The position numbers and the translations under genes are program-made. A stretch of 64,000 bases of DNA, from contig JAYWGO010000075.1 in the NCBI GenBank assembly GCA_043778205.1, positions 1 to 64,000 of the forward strand, given 5' to 3'. Shown here piece by piece: positions 42,800-51,623 of the stretch; position 1 is the first letter of the stretch; the number at the start of each line of letters is the position of its first letter. The stretch is from JAAFIP01 sp043778205 (GTDB lineage Bacteria; Pseudomonadota; Gammaproteobacteria; Burkholderiales; Burkholderiaceae_C). The notes below the pieces were generated by a model. That model had not been told where the DNA came from. It was given only the letters and a program-made list of their open reading frames with translations, and did not search any database.

Positions 42800-43761
42800 A
42801 CCCGACTAAGGCAGGCAAGTTGCGTGTTGCTGTAGCAGGCGCAGGTGCTTTTGGCATCAAACATATTGAAGGTATTGCCCAGATTGAAGGCGTGCAGGTC
42901 GTCTCTCTGATCAGCCGCGACCTGGAAAAAACCAAAGCAGTGGCTGACAAATATGGCATCGGGCACGTTACCACCGAGCTGGCTGACAGCCTGGCGCTGC
43001 CAGAGGTGGATGCCGTCATTTTGTGCACCCCCACGCAAATGCATGCAGCGCAGGCCATAGCCTGCATGCAGGCGGGTAAACACGTGCAGGTAGAGATTCC
43101 GCTGGCCGACAGCTGGGCCAGCGCGCAGGCTGTGGTGGCCATGCAAAAGCAAACTGGCCTGGTGGCCATGTGCGGCCACACCCGCCGCTTTAACCCCAGC
43201 CACCAGTTTGTGCACCAGCAGATTGCCGCAGGCCAATTCAACATCCAGCAAATGGACGTGCAAACCTACTTTTTTCGCCGCACCAACATGAACGCGCTGG
43301 GCCAAGCCCGCAGCTGGACCGACCATTTGCTATGGCACCATGCCGCACACACCGTAGACCTGTTTGCCTACCAGTGCGGCAGCCCCATCGTGAAAGCCAA
43401 CGCCGTGCAGGGGCCGGTACATCCCGTGCTGGGCATTGCCATGGACATGGGTATTCAACTTAAAGCGGCCAGCGGTGCCATTTGTACACTGTCACTGAGC
43501 TTTAACAACGACGGCCCACTGGGCACCACCTTTCGCTACATCGGCGATACAGGCACGTACCTAGCCCGTTACGACGATTTGTTCAGCGGCAAAGACGAGG
43601 CAATTGATGTGCGCCACGTGGCAGCCAGCTTGAACGGTATTGAGCTGCAAGACCGTGAATTTTTCGCCGCCATCCGCACGGGGCGCGAGCCTAACAGCAG
43701 CGTAGCCCAAGTGCTGCCCTGCTACCAGGTGCTGCATGAATTGGAGTTGCAGTTGGCATAG
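42796..43761 (+). CDS. ligC: 4-carboxy-2-hydroxymuconate-6-semialdehyde dehydrogenase
   Basis: This encodes 321 residues of the GFO/IDH/MocA fold. The N-terminal nucleotide-binding motif is VAVAGAGAFGIKHIEG. Other blocks are HVQVEIPLADSWASA with the conserved EIP, MCGHTRRFNPSH, and LWHHAAHTVDLF. LigC/PmdC oxidises the ring-cleavage product (hemiacetal form) to 2-pyrone-4,6-dicarboxylate with NADP. This is the last gene of the operon; it ends 10 bp before the convergent nuclease gene. Confidence 0.93.
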   Translation: MNPTKAGKLRVAVAGAGAFGIKHIEGIAQIEGVQVVSLISRDLEKTKAVADKYGIGHVTTELADSLALPEVDAVILCTPTQMHAAQAIACMQAGKHVQVEIPLADSWASAQAVVAMQKQTGLVAMCGHTRRFNPSHQFVHQQIAAGQFNIQQMDVQTYFFRRTNMNALGQARSWTDHLLWHHAAHTVDLFAYQCGSPIVKANAVQGPVHPVLGIAMDMGIQLKAASGAICTLSLSFNNDGPLGTTFRYIGDTGTYLARYDDLFSGKDEAIDVRHVAASLNGIELQDREFFAAIRTGREPNSSVAQVLPCYQVLHELELQLA

Positions 43762-43771
43762 TTGGTAAATA

Positions 43772-46447
43772 CTAAGGGTTAACGGTGTGCGCACCTAGAC
43801 CACTGGACGTGTCCACGGGCAGCACATCCCACTGTAGCGATGGGTCGAATGCTGCTGTCGCGTTTAAGTCGCCGGTTTTAATACTGGGCTTACGGCGCAA
43901 AGTGCGGTCTAAAGTGCTGACCCCTGCGCTGGCCCATTCGGTGCCAGGGTCATTACCCTGCTGGCCTATGCGGTCAATCACAACGCCTGACTTTTCCAGC
44001 GTCAGCGCATCATCACCGTTGAAGAATGTTACTGTAGTGGTAAAACTGCCTGGTGTTTGAAATGCTGCTGCCGCTGCAGCGTTGACCAGTACCACCACGC
44101 CACCTGGAGACAGCGTGCCCGTGAGGGTGTACAAGTTGCCTACAGTGGTTGTGCCGTTGCTGTAAAGCTTGACGGCATAAGACGACAAATTCACTGTGGC
44201 GGTGGTGGGGTTGTAAATCTCCAGGGCTTTGTTGTTGCTGGTGCCTTCGATATATTCGCTAAAAAACAAATCTGCCATGGTGCTGGTGCCGGCAGGCGGT
44301 GGCGGTGCTACTGCTGGGAGTACGGTTAATTCAGCGGACATGCTGACTGTTTGCGCGACTGAATTAGCCAAAGTCACCACCACCGTGTAGGTGCCAGGCG
44401 CTGCATAGGTGTGGGTTACGCCACCTGCTGCGCTTAGCGTATCAGCGGCAGTGCCGTCGCCCCAATTGACTGTGAGCGAGGTTAACGTAGCAGTACCGCC
44501 CGGCTGGGCATCTGTCACCGTGATGGTGGCTGGAGAGCTGGCCAAAGCGTTGGCAAAGTTCACGTTGAGCAAAGGCAGATTGGCTACTGCATCAGCTGTC
44601 AGCGTTAAGCCGACCATCACGGGGTCGTGGTCAGAAGCGCGAAACGCAGTCGGGGCAAAACGGTCGTCGGTTTTGAACTCGGTGTTGTAGTCAATGGATG
44701 TGGGTTCATCTGCGTTGATGTGCCACACGCCAACGCCACTGACTTGCGCTTTGAGCGTGTTCGATGCATAGGCATGGTCTAGCGCACCAGTTTCGCCGCC
44801 AAACACGTAGGTGTAGCGGTCGCTGGCAGGCATACGTTTGAGCAGGCTTTCGTTGCCTGCATTTTCAAGTGCTTTTGAGGGGTCTTCCAATAAGTAGCTG
44901 TTAATGTCACCCATGATTAACACGTCGGTTTCGCCTTGCGTTTGCAACTTGCTTGCAAATCTGTTGAGTGCATTGGCCTGCGCGGTGCGTGCCGTATTCC
45001 AGCAGCCTTGGCCCAGCTCTATGTCTCCTGTGGTGGGGCAGGAGCCTTTACTCTTAAAGTGGTTCACCACAAACCAAAAGCCGCCATTATTTGCCACTGA
45101 CGCAAAGCGTTGGGCCAACGGTGGACGACCACTGGCGGCCAATTGCACGGCTAAGTCTGTGCCAGTCGGCAGCACTGCGCCGCCAATGCGCTTAACTTTG
45201 GCGGGTTTGTAAAGCATGTCAACTTTGATAACATCAGTGCCAAATTTACCGCTGTTAACCGCTGCATAGGTGCCAGCACCCATTTTTGCGTTCAACGCTG
45301 CGACCAAGTTGTTGGTGGCTATATCGTTGTTGTTTTCAATTTCAATTAAACCTAGTACATCGGCATTCAAGCCCACAATAGCTTCGACAATTTTGGCCTG
45401 TTGGCGTGCAAATTCAGCAGGCGTGTTGGCACCACGTACTGTTGCGCTGTTGGGGCCGACAGTGGTGAAATAATTCAGTACGTTAAAGCTGGCCACCTTC
45501 AGGTTACCTGCGATGGCGGGAGCCACAACAGGGCGGGGATTGGTGGATGCAAAAACGGGCGCAATTGTTGGGTGCACGCGGTAGGCATTAAAACCATGGC
45601 TGAGAACACCAGAGATTTTTTGCACCGTATCACCCATACGGCGTGTGCCTGCGGTGCCTACTTCACTGAAATATGGAGTAGGGCTGGGGTTCGATGCGCT
45701 AGAGCCATCGTCCAGCACAATGCGAGACAGCAAATTCTGTGCGTTGGTTGCAGCAGCGTTACCATTGTTCGGGTGGAACTGGCGGCCATTCAAACCCAGC
45801 GCAACTTGCCCAAAGCGGCCCAGTTCAAACATTTCTGTCACTGCCAGAGTTTGCGAAAACTCTACAAGCATGCCTTCGTAACGCTCCAGCTCAGTGGCAG
45901 TGGCCACGGGCAGCGTTACCTGTGTTGGCGCAACAGATACGCCAGAGCCGCACAGGCTCACAGTCACAGCACCAGCAATTTGTGTCACGCTGTCGGTCGC
46001 AGAGCCAAACTCTGTAACCAAACCAGAGACTTGCACATAGTCGCCAAGCTTGACTTTGGCCGTGTTGGGTGCAAACACAAATACACCTTCAGAGGTCAAT
46101 GGGTCTGCGTCGGGGGTAGGTTGCTGTATAAAAAATCCATTGAGCCTAGTGACCGCTGCAGTGGGCGTAGCTAAGGGCGTGTTTTGAAACTCGCCCACCA
46201 CAACGCCGCGTACCGTTACTGTTTGCGATTGCAAAGGGCTGATGCTGCTAATCCCCTGCACCGCGCTGATGCTGCGCAGTGGCGCGTCAGCAGATAGGGT
46301 GGCGCTACAAGTGGGTAACACTGCAACCGGAGGCGTTGGCGTTGGTGTCGGTGTCGGCGTGGTGTCGTCACTGCCGCCGCAGGCAGCCAAGCCTGCAAGT
46401 AATGCACTTGCAGCCAGGCCGCGAATAATAGTTTGAAAAGAGATCAT
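43772..46447 (-). CDS. secreted multidomain endonuclease (ExeM/NucH-like) with PKD and lamin-tail domains
   Basis: This encodes 891 residues from ATG 46447. A lipoprotein signal ends in LAGLAACGG with a possible lipidated Cys near 24, followed by a Thr-Pro repeat spacer. Then comes an OB-like region (about 50-180). The endonuclease/exonuclease/phosphatase domain (about 330-620) shows SFNVLNYF, GLIEIENN, HFKSKGSC, MGDINSY and SDHDPVMVGL. A PKD domain (near 640-725, TVNWGDGTAADT) and a lamin-tail domain (near 735-860, FFSEYIEGTSNNKALEIYN) follow. All catalytic motifs are present. It should degrade extracellular DNA; the target and anchoring are inferred. Confidence 0.87.
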   Translation of the reverse strand: MISFQTIIRGLAASALLAGLAACGGSDDTTPTPTPTPTPPVAVLPTCSATLSADAPLRSISAVQGISSISPLQSQTVTVRGVVVGEFQNTPLATPTAAVTRLNGFFIQQPTPDADPLTSEGVFVFAPNTAKVKLGDYVQVSGLVTEFGSATDSVTQIAGAVTVSLCGSGVSVAPTQVTLPVATATELERYEGMLVEFSQTLAVTEMFELGRFGQVALGLNGRQFHPNNGNAAATNAQNLLSRIVLDDGSSASNPSPTPYFSEVGTAGTRRMGDTVQKISGVLSHGFNAYRVHPTIAPVFASTNPRPVVAPAIAGNLKVASFNVLNYFTTVGPNSATVRGANTPAEFARQQAKIVEAIVGLNADVLGLIEIENNNDIATNNLVAALNAKMGAGTYAAVNSGKFGTDVIKVDMLYKPAKVKRIGGAVLPTGTDLAVQLAASGRPPLAQRFASVANNGGFWFVVNHFKSKGSCPTTGDIELGQGCWNTARTAQANALNRFASKLQTQGETDVLIMGDINSYLLEDPSKALENAGNESLLKRMPASDRYTYVFGGETGALDHAYASNTLKAQVSGVGVWHINADEPTSIDYNTEFKTDDRFAPTAFRASDHDPVMVGLTLTADAVANLPLLNVNFANALASSPATITVTDAQPGGTATLTSLTVNWGDGTAADTLSAAGGVTHTYAAPGTYTVVVTLANSVAQTVSMSAELTVLPAVAPPPPAGTSTMADLFFSEYIEGTSNNKALEIYNPTTATVNLSSYAVKLYSNGTTTVGNLYTLTGTLSPGGVVVLVNAAAAAAFQTPGSFTTTVTFFNGDDALTLEKSGVVIDRIGQQGNDPGTEWASAGVSTLDRTLRRKPSIKTGDLNATAAFDPSLQWDVLPVDTSSGLGAHTVNP

Positions 46448-46669
46448 AAGTTTCCAGTAATTGGACAAGCAAAGTGTTTATATGCCAACCCCATGTCATT
46501 CCTATGACCTTCTCACTAAATGGTGTAACGATCTATGCCCGAATTTACATATCAACCCGGGTCTAAGATCGATGCCGTTACATCAAGCACTTATAAGCCA
46601 GTTGAGGGTATTGCCTTGGGAAAGGGTACGAAATTCAGTCCGGTATGCGGGTTTGCCCCTTTAAAGTGG

Positions 46670-46686
46670 CAACGCTCAAAGCGTTG
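46670..46686. promoter_or_regulatory. 7-bp inverted repeat in the 423-bp intergenic region
   Basis: CAACGCT and AGCGTTG are perfect complements with a three-base loop (CAA). The rest of the gap between the nuclease and the amidohydrolase (46448-46870) holds no credible gene. Confidence 0.3.
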
Positions 46687-46811
46687 GTAGTTTCGTGACT
46701 CACCTGTATTCACGCCACAAGCCAACGTTGTACGCTACCAGCCCAGAGGGCGGGGTTTGTTTGCATCTGGCAGCCGCTTAGAGTAGTTTGCAGCCCAGGT
46801 GCGCAAAAAAA

Positions 46812-46839
46812 TTGACAAAACACAGTGCGTTGCTAAATT
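46812..46839 (+). promoter_or_regulatory. sigma-70-type promoter before the N-formylglutamate amidohydrolase gene
   Basis: TTGACA at 46812-46817 and TAAATT at 46834-46839 with a 16-base spacer, about 30 bp before the start codon. Confidence 0.45.
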
Positions 46840-46870
46840 TGTCTAAACCACATTGGATTAAACTGGGTTT

Positions 46871-47719
46871 ATGCAATTTATCAGTTCAGTTGATGGCACC
46901 AACCCCTTGGTGCTAGATTCACCCCACAGCGGCACCCACTACCCGCCAGACTTTTGCTATAGCTGCGACTTGGCCACTTTGCGCAAGGCCGAGGATACGC
47001 ATGTTGAAAAACTCTACAGTTTTGCGCCTGCGCTAGGTTGCGCCTGGGTAGAGGCGCATTTTCCGCGCAGCTATTTAGACGCTAACCGCAACACCACCGA
47101 GCTAGATTTTGGCATGCTGGCTGAACACTGGCCACATGCCGGCGCGTCCAGCGACCCGGCCGTGCTGTCCAAACTGCGCTTGGGCAAGGGGTTAATTTGG
47201 CGCATCACCGACGACGGCGTGCCGCTGTACAGCCGCAGCCTCAGCGTGGCAGAGGTAGAGGGCCGCATTGCCCAGTGTTGGCAGCCCTACCACGCTGCGG
47301 TAGGCCGCGCCATCGACGCTGCGCATGCGCGCCATGGCTACAGCATGCACCTTAATTGCCACAGCATGCCTGCGGTGTCTAGCAGCCATGCCACAGATTT
47401 TCCGGGCTTGCGGCATGCAGACTTTGTGCTGGGTAACCGCGACCACACCACCGCCAGCGAAGCCTTGGTGCTGCATACCAAAACATTGCTAGAAAGCTAT
47501 GGGTACAGCGTGGCGGTGAATTACCCGTACAAAGGGGTTGAGCTGGTGCGCCGCTACGGCAACCCAGCCCAGCATCGCCACAGCGTGCAAATTGAAATCA
47601 ACCGCAAGCTGTACATGAACGAAGACACGCTGCAAATGCACGCAGGCTGTGAGGCTTTGCAGCGCCATTTGAAAGCGCTGGTGCAACACCTATTGCGCAC
47701 CGACCCTAGAAAGCTTTAG
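46871..47719 (+). CDS. N-formylglutamate amidohydrolase family protein
   Basis: This encodes 282 residues. Conserved blocks are LDSPHSGTHYPPDF with metal-binding His and Asp, VEAHFPRSYLDANR, LNCHSMPAVSS, and a C-terminal VQIEINRKLYMNED. The family releases formate from N-formylglutamate in histidine catabolism or acts on related amides. No other hut genes are in the window, so its role here is uncertain. Confidence 0.85.
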   Translation: MQFISSVDGTNPLVLDSPHSGTHYPPDFCYSCDLATLRKAEDTHVEKLYSFAPALGCAWVEAHFPRSYLDANRNTTELDFGMLAEHWPHAGASSDPAVLSKLRLGKGLIWRITDDGVPLYSRSLSVAEVEGRIAQCWQPYHAAVGRAIDAAHARHGYSMHLNCHSMPAVSSSHATDFPGLRHADFVLGNRDHTTASEALVLHTKTLLESYGYSVAVNYPYKGVELVRRYGNPAQHRHSVQIEINRKLYMNEDTLQMHAGCEALQRHLKALVQHLLRTDPRKL

Positions 47720-47773
47720 CCTTTACCTTCAAATCAATGCGCAAATGAATATTGCAGGCTAGTTTGATTGCAG

Positions 47774-48550
47774 TTACTCAATCTTGGCTTTGTCGCGCAT
47801 TTCTTTTTGGAACGCGCCGAGTTTTTGCTGCACCAGTTGCTGGCTAATTTGCGGTTTAACCTGGTCTACCGGCGGCAGCTGGGCCTCGCGCAGGTCGTCT
47901 AGGCGAATGATGTGAAAGCCGAACTGGCTTTTGACGGGCACGTCGGTCATTTTGCCTTTGTCCAGCTTGGTCATTGCGTCTGAGAACTCTTTGACGTAGC
48001 TGCCAGCGTTAGCCCAGTCAAGGTCGCCGCCTTTGGCACCTGAGCCGGGGTCTTTAGAGTTCTTTTTGGCAATGTCAGCAAACTTGCCGCCTTTTTTGAT
48101 GTCAGCAATCAGCTTTTTAGCGTCGTCTTCTTTTTCTACCAAGATGTGGCTGGCGCGGTACTCTTTACCGCCGTTGGCAGAGGCAAATTTGTCGTATTCG
48201 GCTTGAATTTCAGCGTCTGTGACGGGATTTTTCTTTTGGTAGTCGGCAAACAAGGCACGGATCATGATGGCTTGGCGGGCCAGTTCCATCTGGGTTTTAA
48301 ACTCGTCGCTGCCGTCAATGCCGCGCTTTTGTGCTTCTTGCATAAACACTTCACGGTTGATCACTTCGTCTTTGATTTGCGCGGTGACCTCTGGGGTAAC
48401 GGGTTTGCCTTGGGCGGCAATTTGTTGGCTAAGCGCGTCAACCCGGCTAAGGGGCACGGCTTTACCGTTAACAATGGCAACGTTTTGCGCCCATACGCTG
48501 CTCACAGCGAGTACCGCTAATGCAATGCTTGAGATGACCTGTTTTTTCAT
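47774..48550 (-). CDS. parvulin-type peptidylprolyl isomerase, exported
   Basis: This encodes 258 residues from ATG 48550, with AGGA six bases upstream. The signal peptide is MKKQVISSIALAVLAVSSVWA. An N-terminal helical region of the SurA/PrsA chaperone type (about 30-125) is followed by the PpiC domain: YRASHILVEKEDDAKKL, then KNSKDPGSGAKGGDLDW, and FGFHIIRLDD. It assists folding of exported proteins in the periplasm. Confidence 0.92.
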   Translation of the reverse strand: MKKQVISSIALAVLAVSSVWAQNVAIVNGKAVPLSRVDALSQQIAAQGKPVTPEVTAQIKDEVINREVFMQEAQKRGIDGSDEFKTQMELARQAIMIRALFADYQKKNPVTDAEIQAEYDKFASANGGKEYRASHILVEKEDDAKKLIADIKKGGKFADIAKKNSKDPGSGAKGGDLDWANAGSYVKEFSDAMTKLDKGKMTDVPVKSQFGFHIIRLDDLREAQLPPVDQVKPQISQQLVQQKLGAFQKEMRDKAKIE

Positions 48551-48569
48551 GTTTTTCCTAAGTAAATGG

Positions 48570-48622
48570 AGCTTTGGCCCAAGTAAATGCTGCACGGGCA
48601 GCTATTAAAATTGCAGTAAATA
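48570..48622 (+). repeat. dispersed palindromic repeat, copy H
   Basis: TTTGGCCCAAGTAAATGCTG, then CACGGGCAGCTATTAAAATT and GCAGTAAATA. The core hairpin is GCTGC-ACGG-GCAGC. This is the closest relative of the copy inside moeA. Confidence 0.8.
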
Positions 48623-48663
48623 AAGTTCTAACTTATGTCAGATTCTAGGCGGCGCACAATAGT

Positions 48664-48987
48664 TCACGCTGCGCTGCTGCTGGGCACAACCTCTATGGCC
48701 AGCGCATGCAGCCCTTGGGCTATAAACGCTTGGCATGCATCATACACAAGCCGGTGCTGCGCAACCCGACTTTTGCCTGTAAAAAGTGGTGACGCAATGC
48801 GTACCCGCAGGTGCGTGCCCACGCCGCTGCCGTCGGGGTTGCCCGCATGGCCAGCGTGCGCAGCAGACTCGTCCAGCACCTGCACCTGGCTGGTTTGCAG
48901 CACGCTTTGCAAATGCCGCTCTACGGTCAGGGCACTGGCGGGCACCGAGCTTGCGGGCACCGAGCTGGCGGGCTGTAAGTCGTTCAT
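48664..48987 (-). CDS. bolA: BolA-family protein
   Basis: This encodes 107 residues. The BolA pattern is present: VERHLQSVLQTSQVQVLDESA and HLRVRIASPLFTGKSRVAQHRLVYDAC. It likely partners a monothiol glutaredoxin in iron-sulfur cluster handling. The N terminus has an extra ASSVPASSVPAS segment from a duplicated 15-base unit. Its ATG shares a base with the yciB stop (TGATG), so the two are probably coupled. Confidence 0.9.
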   Translation of the reverse strand: MNDLQPASSVPASSVPASALTVERHLQSVLQTSQVQVLDESAAHAGHAGNPDGSGVGTHLRVRIASPLFTGKSRVAQHRLVYDACQAFIAQGLHALAIEVVPSSSAA

Positions 48988-49529
48988 CAGCCCGCCTCGT
49001 CATCTTGTGGCTGGATATATTTGGCAATGTACAGCCCCTGGGCGACCAGAAACACCAGCGGGAACGCGTAGCCCCACAGCTTAAAGTTCACCCATTGTTC
49101 GGTGGTGTAAAAGTAAGCCACGTAGCCGTTCAAGGCGGCCATCAGCAAAGCATAAGCTACCCAGGCCAACGTCAAATTGCGCCACACAATGTCGGGCAAG
49201 TTAAGTTGGCCGCCTAGCATCATTTTTAGAAAATTCTTTTTAAACAACCACAGGCCAATGCCCAGCGCCGCGGCCATAAAGGTGTAGAGCACGGTAGGTT
49301 TGATTTTGATAAACCGTTCGTCGTGAAAAGCCAGTGTTAAAGCGCCAAAGCCTAGCACCAGCGCCAGTGTAACTTTGTGCATAGTTTGCAAGCGGCCGTC
49401 TAATTTGTACAAAATACCCATTTGCACTACCGTAGCCAGCATGATGACGCCGGTGGCCACGTAAATATCGTAGAACTTGTAAGCACCAAAAAACAGCAGT
49501 ATGGGCAAAAAGTCGAGAAGTTGTTTCAT
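48987..49529 (-). CDS. yciB: septation protein A / inner membrane protein YciB
   Basis: This encodes 180 residues with about five membrane helices. Family motifs are LLDFLPILLFFGAYKFYDIY, then KPTVLYTFMAAAL, and NEYVAYFYTTEQWVNFKLWG-like block (here NGYVAYFYTTEQWVNFK). YciB/IspA contributes to cell-envelope synthesis and septation. It is upstream of and coupled to bolA. Confidence 0.93.
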   Translation of the reverse strand: MKQLLDFLPILLFFGAYKFYDIYVATGVIMLATVVQMGILYKLDGRLQTMHKVTLALVLGFGALTLAFHDERFIKIKPTVLYTFMAAALGIGLWLFKKNFLKMMLGGQLNLPDIVWRNLTLAWVAYALLMAALNGYVAYFYTTEQWVNFKLWGYAFPLVFLVAQGLYIAKYIQPQDDEAG

Positions 49530-49610
49530 AAGCTTGTTACGTAAGATGGCTGACCTGGCGCACTATAGAAAAGTTCAATAGGGAAAGCACTGGTATGAAG
49601 CAGCACCTAG

Positions 49611-50021
49611 CTAGGCAGGGGTGAATTCTAGCGAAGCTGAGTTCATGCAGTAGCGCAGCCCAGTGGGGGCCGGGCCGTCGTTGAACACATGGCCCATGTG
49701 CGCGCCGCAGTCTGCACAGTGCACCTCGGTCCGTTTCATAAACAGCATACCGTCGGTTTTTTCGCCCACAGCTTGCGGCGCAATGGGCTGGAAAAAGCTT
49801 GGCCAGCCAGTGCCGCTGTCAAATTTACTGCCTGCGTCAAACAGCGCTTTGCCGCAGCAAATGCAGCTGTAAGTGCCTGCCGCTTTGTTGCCCTCCAGCT
49901 TGCCGGTAAATGCGCGCTCAGTTGATTCGTGGCGGGTCACGTCAAAGGCGAGTCTTTCAGCCCCCTTGGCGCTCAAAATTTCACGCCATTGGTCGTCGGT
50001 TTTGGTAATTTTGTAGGTCAT
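49611..50021 (-). CDS. msrB: peptide-methionine (R)-S-oxide reductase
   Basis: This encodes 136 residues from ATG 50021. Two zinc-binding CxxC pairs (CICCGK and CADCGAHMGH) frame SGTGWPSFFQP. The catalytic Cys is in RYCMNSASLEF. It reduces methionine-R-sulfoxide. selO lies immediately upstream on the same strand, so the two redox genes may be cotranscribed. Confidence 0.95.
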   Translation of the reverse strand: MTYKITKTDDQWREILSAKGAERLAFDVTRHESTERAFTGKLEGNKAAGTYSCICCGKALFDAGSKFDSGTGWPSFFQPIAPQAVGEKTDGMLFMKRTEVHCADCGAHMGHVFNDGPAPTGLRYCMNSASLEFTPA

Positions 50022-50055
50022 AAGCTTGTCATCTGGTGGGGGTGTTTGCGCAGTT

Positions 50056-51513
50056 CTAAGACGAACACGATATCTCGATTTTACTAGCCCAGTCGGGCGG
50101 AAAGGCTGCATAAGCTTCCATGCCAGCTTGTGCGGTAAATGGAGCCTGCAGCAGCGAAAGCAAGCGCGCTACTTCAGAAAAGTCTTTGTGCTTAGCGCGT
50201 TCAATAGCCTGTTCGCCCAAGTGGTTGCGCAGCACGTACACGGGGTTCGATTTTTGCATCAAATCAACATCAGGCCCAAGGAATTGTTGAATAGTTCGCT
50301 CTGAATATGATAGTAACCACATATCCCAGGATGGGCGGTCTAAAAACAGGTCGCGCACACTTTCCCAGTCGTTGCAGGCTGCGCTGTGCGTCATGCGGCT
50401 CCAAAAGATGGTGTAGTCCACTTTGTTTTGCGCCAGCAGTTTGAGGATGCCTTCTACCAGCGCTATATCGCCTTCCATGGTCTCCGTCAAACCCAGTTTG
50501 CGGCACATGCGCAGGGCGTATTGCTGGGGAAAAATGGTTTTATAGGGCTCTAGCGCGGCAATGGCCTCGCCTTGTTCGCCGGTTTTGCTGATCAGCGGGA
50601 GCAGGGCTTGGCCTAGGCAAAACAGGTTCCAGTAGGCCATATTGGGCTGGCGGTTGTAGCTGTAGCGGCCTTGGGTGTCGCTGTGGTTGCAGATGTGAGC
50701 GGGGTCAAACACGTCTAAAAATTGGAATGGGCCGTAGTCGATCGTCAGACCCAAGATGCTCATGTTGTCGGTGTTCATTACCCCGTGGCAAAAGCCCACA
50801 GCCTGCCACTGCGCCACCATGGTGGCGGTGCGCTCGCTGACGGCTTCAAGCAAAGCGGCGTAAGGGTTGGCCTGGTGGGTGCATTCGGGGTAGTAGCGTG
50901 TTATCACGTAATCTGCCAGTGTTTTGAGCTCTTCATGCATGCCGTTGTAGGAAAAATGCTCAAAGTGCCCAAAGCGGATAAAACTGGGCGCGCAGCGGGT
51001 CACCACCGAGGCGGTTTCCATTTCTTCGCGCCGTACGGGCTGGTCTGAGCCGGTAACGCACAGCGCCCGCGTGGTGGGTATGCCCAAACCGTGCATGGCC
51101 TCAGAGCATAAAAACTCACGGATGGAGCTGCGCAGCACCGCCCGCCCGTCGCCCATGCGCGAGTAGGGCGTGGGGCCTGCACCTTTTAGCTGCACCTCCC
51201 AGCCAGAGCCGCCGGCGGCGGCCATTTCGCCCAACAAAATAGCCCGCCCATCGCCCAGTTGCCCGGCCCACTGGCCAAACTGGTGGCCGCTGTACACGCT
51301 GGCCAGCGGCTGGCTGCCCGGCAAAAGCGCGTTGCCAGACAAGGCTTGCAAGGCTTGGTCAGACTGCAGCCAAGCTTCTGGCAAGCCTGCCTCGTGGGCC
51401 ATAGACAAGCTACGGCCTACCCAATAGGGATTGGGCAATGGTGTGGTGGGTTGGGGTGAAAAAAACGCTGGGCCTAAAGTGGCAAAACGCGGGGGATGGT
51501 CGGTAAAAAGCAT
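50056..51513 (-). CDS. selO: protein adenylyltransferase SelO
   Basis: This encodes 485 residues. The pseudokinase fold carries SVYSGHQFGQWAGQLGDGRA, then QLKGAGPTPYSRMGDGRAVL with the inverted ATP-binding arrangement, and CHGVMNTDNMSILGLTIDYGP with the catalytic Asp. It ends in CSS; the Cys three residues from the end is the position of the selenocysteine in vertebrate SelO and of the redox Cys in bacteria. It AMPylates proteins in the redox response, consistent with msrB next to it. Confidence 0.94.
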   Translation of the reverse strand: MLFTDHPPRFATLGPAFFSPQPTTPLPNPYWVGRSLSMAHEAGLPEAWLQSDQALQALSGNALLPGSQPLASVYSGHQFGQWAGQLGDGRAILLGEMAAAGGSGWEVQLKGAGPTPYSRMGDGRAVLRSSIREFLCSEAMHGLGIPTTRALCVTGSDQPVRREEMETASVVTRCAPSFIRFGHFEHFSYNGMHEELKTLADYVITRYYPECTHQANPYAALLEAVSERTATMVAQWQAVGFCHGVMNTDNMSILGLTIDYGPFQFLDVFDPAHICNHSDTQGRYSYNRQPNMAYWNLFCLGQALLPLISKTGEQGEAIAALEPYKTIFPQQYALRMCRKLGLTETMEGDIALVEGILKLLAQNKVDYTIFWSRMTHSAACNDWESVRDLFLDRPSWDMWLLSYSERTIQQFLGPDVDLMQKSNPVYVLRNHLGEQAIERAKHKDFSEVARLLSLLQAPFTAQAGMEAYAAFPPDWASKIEISCSS

Positions 51514-51623
51514 AAGTCTGATTGTCTCTTAATTGACCCTGGGCCTCATTTTCAGGGCATTCCCGCACTCTGCTGGGGCTGGCGATAAGCCATACTTAGG
51601 CCATTGAACAAGGAGAACACGCC

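Noticed and set aside
46461..46664. 67-residue open frame in the gap between the nuclease and amidohydrolase genes
   Set aside because: It lacks a ribosome binding site, overlaps the 5' end of the nuclease message on the other strand and has a Cys/Pro-rich composition typical of random frames.
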